Shown here: positions 62,802 through 64,000 of the stretch, piece after piece
Position numbering within the stretch: position 1 is the stretch's first letter
How the letters are laid out: each line of letters starts with the position of its first letter
From: Candidatus Rokuibacteriota bacterium
Lineage (GTDB): Bacteria > Methylomirabilota > Methylomirabilia > Rokubacteriales > CSP1-6
DNA: 64,000 bases
NCBI GenBank assembly: GCA_003220435.1
Contig: QHSL01000074.1
Location: 62,001-126,000, forward strand
Direction: 5' to 3'
Notes under the pieces: model-generated
Databases searched by the model: none
What the model was told of the DNA's origin: nothing
The model's input: the letters and a program-made list of their open reading frames with translations, nothing else
Made by a program: the position numbers and the translations under genes

Positions 62802-64000
62802 CTGGACGCTCGACACGCTCTCGCGGGCCATCGCCGCGAGGAAGATCTCACCCGTCGAGGCGACCCAGGCGTGTCTGGCCCGCATCGAGCAGCTCGATCC
62901 GCACATCCGGGCCTTCATCACCGTCGACGCCGAAGGGGCGCTGGCGAGCGCGCGCGCCCTCGAAGCCGAGCTCACCCAGGGTCGATCGCGCGGCTCGCTC
63001 CACGGGGTGCCACTCGCCTACAAAGACCTCTGCCACGTGCCAGGCCTGCCGACCTCCTGCGGGACTCGCACGCGCGAGTACTTCACCTCGACGATCGAGT
63101 GCACGGCGACCGCGCGCCTGCGCGAGGCCGGCGCCGTGACGCTCGGCAAGCTCAACATGACCGAGCTGGCGATGGGCCCGTTCGGCGACAACGCCCACCA
63201 CGGCGACGTCCAGAACCCGTGGAAGCCCGGCCACTGCGCCGGCGGCTCCAGCAGCGGCTCAGCGGCGGCGGTGGCCGCCGGGTTCGCGCTCGGCGCGCTG
63301 GGCAGCGACACCGGCGGCTCCATCCGGTTGCCGGCGGCCTGCTGCGGCGTCGTGGGTCTCAAGCCCACGTACGGTCGCGTGAGCCGCGCCGGCGCGATGC
63401 CGCTCTCGTGGTCGCTCGACCACCTCGGGCCGCTGACCCGCACGGTCGCCGATGCCGCGCGGCTACTGGGAATCGTCGCGGGGTACGATCCGCACGACGC
63501 GACGTCGAGTCGCCGCGGGGTGCCGTTCTACGAGCGGATGCTCGACGGCCCGGTCGGCGGCCTCCGCGTCGGCGTGCCCGAGAACTACTACTTCGACGGT
63601 GTCGCCGCCGAGATCGACGCCTCCATCCGGGCCGCCGCGCAGGAGCTCGAGGGGCTGGGGGCGCGCATCGTTCCTCTCCGCGTTCCCGATCCTCGCCCGC
63701 TCGCGGATGTCTGCAACGTCATCTCGCGCTCCGAGGCCGCGGCGATCCACGCCCGCCTGGCTCGCGAGCGGCCGCACGAGCTGCAGCCGGCGGTCCGGGC
63801 GCGCATCGAGGTCGGCTTCCACATCTCGGCTCACGACTACCTGCAGGCGCTCCGCCTGCGCGCCCGCCTCACGCGCGAGTTCATCGCGGACGTGTTCACC
63901 GAGGTCGACGCGCTCCTGGCGCCGGTGATCCCCGAGCCCGCGCCGGAGCTGGCGGCGGTGAAGGCCGGCGGCGCCGACGAGGTCGTCGCCCGGATGGGTC
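62794..64000 (+). CDS. amidase signature family enzyme (GatA/AtzF/AtzE-like), truncated by the window
   Basis: 402 residues to the window edge, from GTG 62794. The amidase-signature triad region: K77 in LAYKDLCHVPG, the glycine/serine signature CAGGSSSGSAAAVAAG (148-163) with the cis-Ser, and the nucleophile Ser S176 in GSDTGGSIRLPAACC. Hydrolyses an amide; the link to a GatC/AtzG-like partner suggests a catabolic (biuret/allophanate-type) or a general amidase rather than tRNA-dependent amidotransferase, but GatA cannot be ruled out without the C-terminus or gatB. Confidence 0.9.
   Translation, partial: MTDWTLDTLSRAIAARKISPVEATQACLARIEQLDPHIRAFITVDAEGALASARALEAELTQGRSRGSLHGVPLAYKDLCHVPGLPTSCGTRTREYFTSTIECTATARLREAGAVTLGKLNMTELAMGPFGDNAHHGDVQNPWKPGHCAGGSSSGSAAAVAAGFALGALGSDTGGSIRLPAACCGVVGLKPTYGRVSRAGAMPLSWSLDHLGPLTRTVADAARLLGIVAGYDPHDATSSRRGVPFYERMLDGPVGGLRVGVPENYYFDGVAAEIDASIRAAAQELEGLGARIVPLRVPDPRPLADVCNVISRSEAAAIHARLARERPHELQPAVRARIEVGFHISAHDYLQALRLRARLTREFIADVFTEVDALLAPVIPEPAPELAAVKAGGADEVVARMG

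Overview
The window is a 64 kb piece of a very GC-rich bacterial chromosome. It is densely coded, has no rRNA, tRNA, CRISPR array or intact insertion sequence, and is cut at both ends. The gene content (many ABC substrate-binding proteins, hydantoinase/acetone-carboxylase-like genes, several CoxL-like molybdenum subunits, UbiD, HpaB-like hydroxylase, NtrC-type regulators, a SelW-like selenoprotein) and a recurrent GC-rich intercistronic hairpin fit a soil-type heterotroph such as Candidatus Rokubacteria (Methylomirabilota). That placement is an inference from gene style; there is no marker gene in the window.

Layout. 1-16.5 kb: catabolic and amino-acid-type genes: a MetE-like protein, an HpaB-like hydroxylase, a hyuA/hyuB (acetone carboxylase type) pair split by a small nucleotidyltransferase module, a CoxL-like Mo-subunit, an alcohol dehydrogenase, a frameshifted TPR gene, a D-aminoacylase, a CMD-family protein and an NHL propeller. 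16.9-26.5 kb: a four-domain rhodanese with a leaderless NMT1-like binding protein, then a complete Opp/Dpp transporter with two paralogous binding proteins. 26.5-34.8 kb: UbiD, then a purine-degradation island read outwards from one divergent start: ureidoglycine aminotransferase and allantoinase-type deacetylase leftward; Mo-hydroxylase, membrane urate oxidase with a cytochrome c tail, OHCU decarboxylase and HIU hydrolase rightward. Together these cover xanthine to allantoin and ureidoglycine.

35-44.5 kb: a ThDP enzyme, an LVIVD propeller protein and a chemotaxis operon (cheA-mcp-cheW-cheR-cheY-cheD-STAS). 44.6-50.3 kb: a NitT/TauT-type transporter (binding protein divergent from ATPase and two permeases), a small Rdx/SelW protein whose Sec codon is an in-frame UGA followed by a SECIS-like hairpin, a GlcG-type protein and a class-C beta-lactamase-like hydrolase. 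50.3-53.2 kb: a RutE-like reductase coupled to a third CoxL-like subunit. 53.4-58.2 kb: a sigma-54 two-component operon (secreted protein, small Zn protein, NtrC-type regulator, histidine kinase, lipoprotein) with a well-matched sigma-54 promoter in front. 58.4-64 kb: a class A PBP, a receiver protein, a small Zn-ribbon protein, an RluA pseudouridine synthase, and a GatC/AtzG-like micro-protein coupled to an amidase that runs off the end.

The most novel signals are (i) five copies of a ~50-nt hairpin, four of them 21-25 nt upstream of a start codon just ahead of the Shine-Dalgarno sequence, with a compensatory base-pair change between copies, and (ii) the unannotated-looking selenoprotein.
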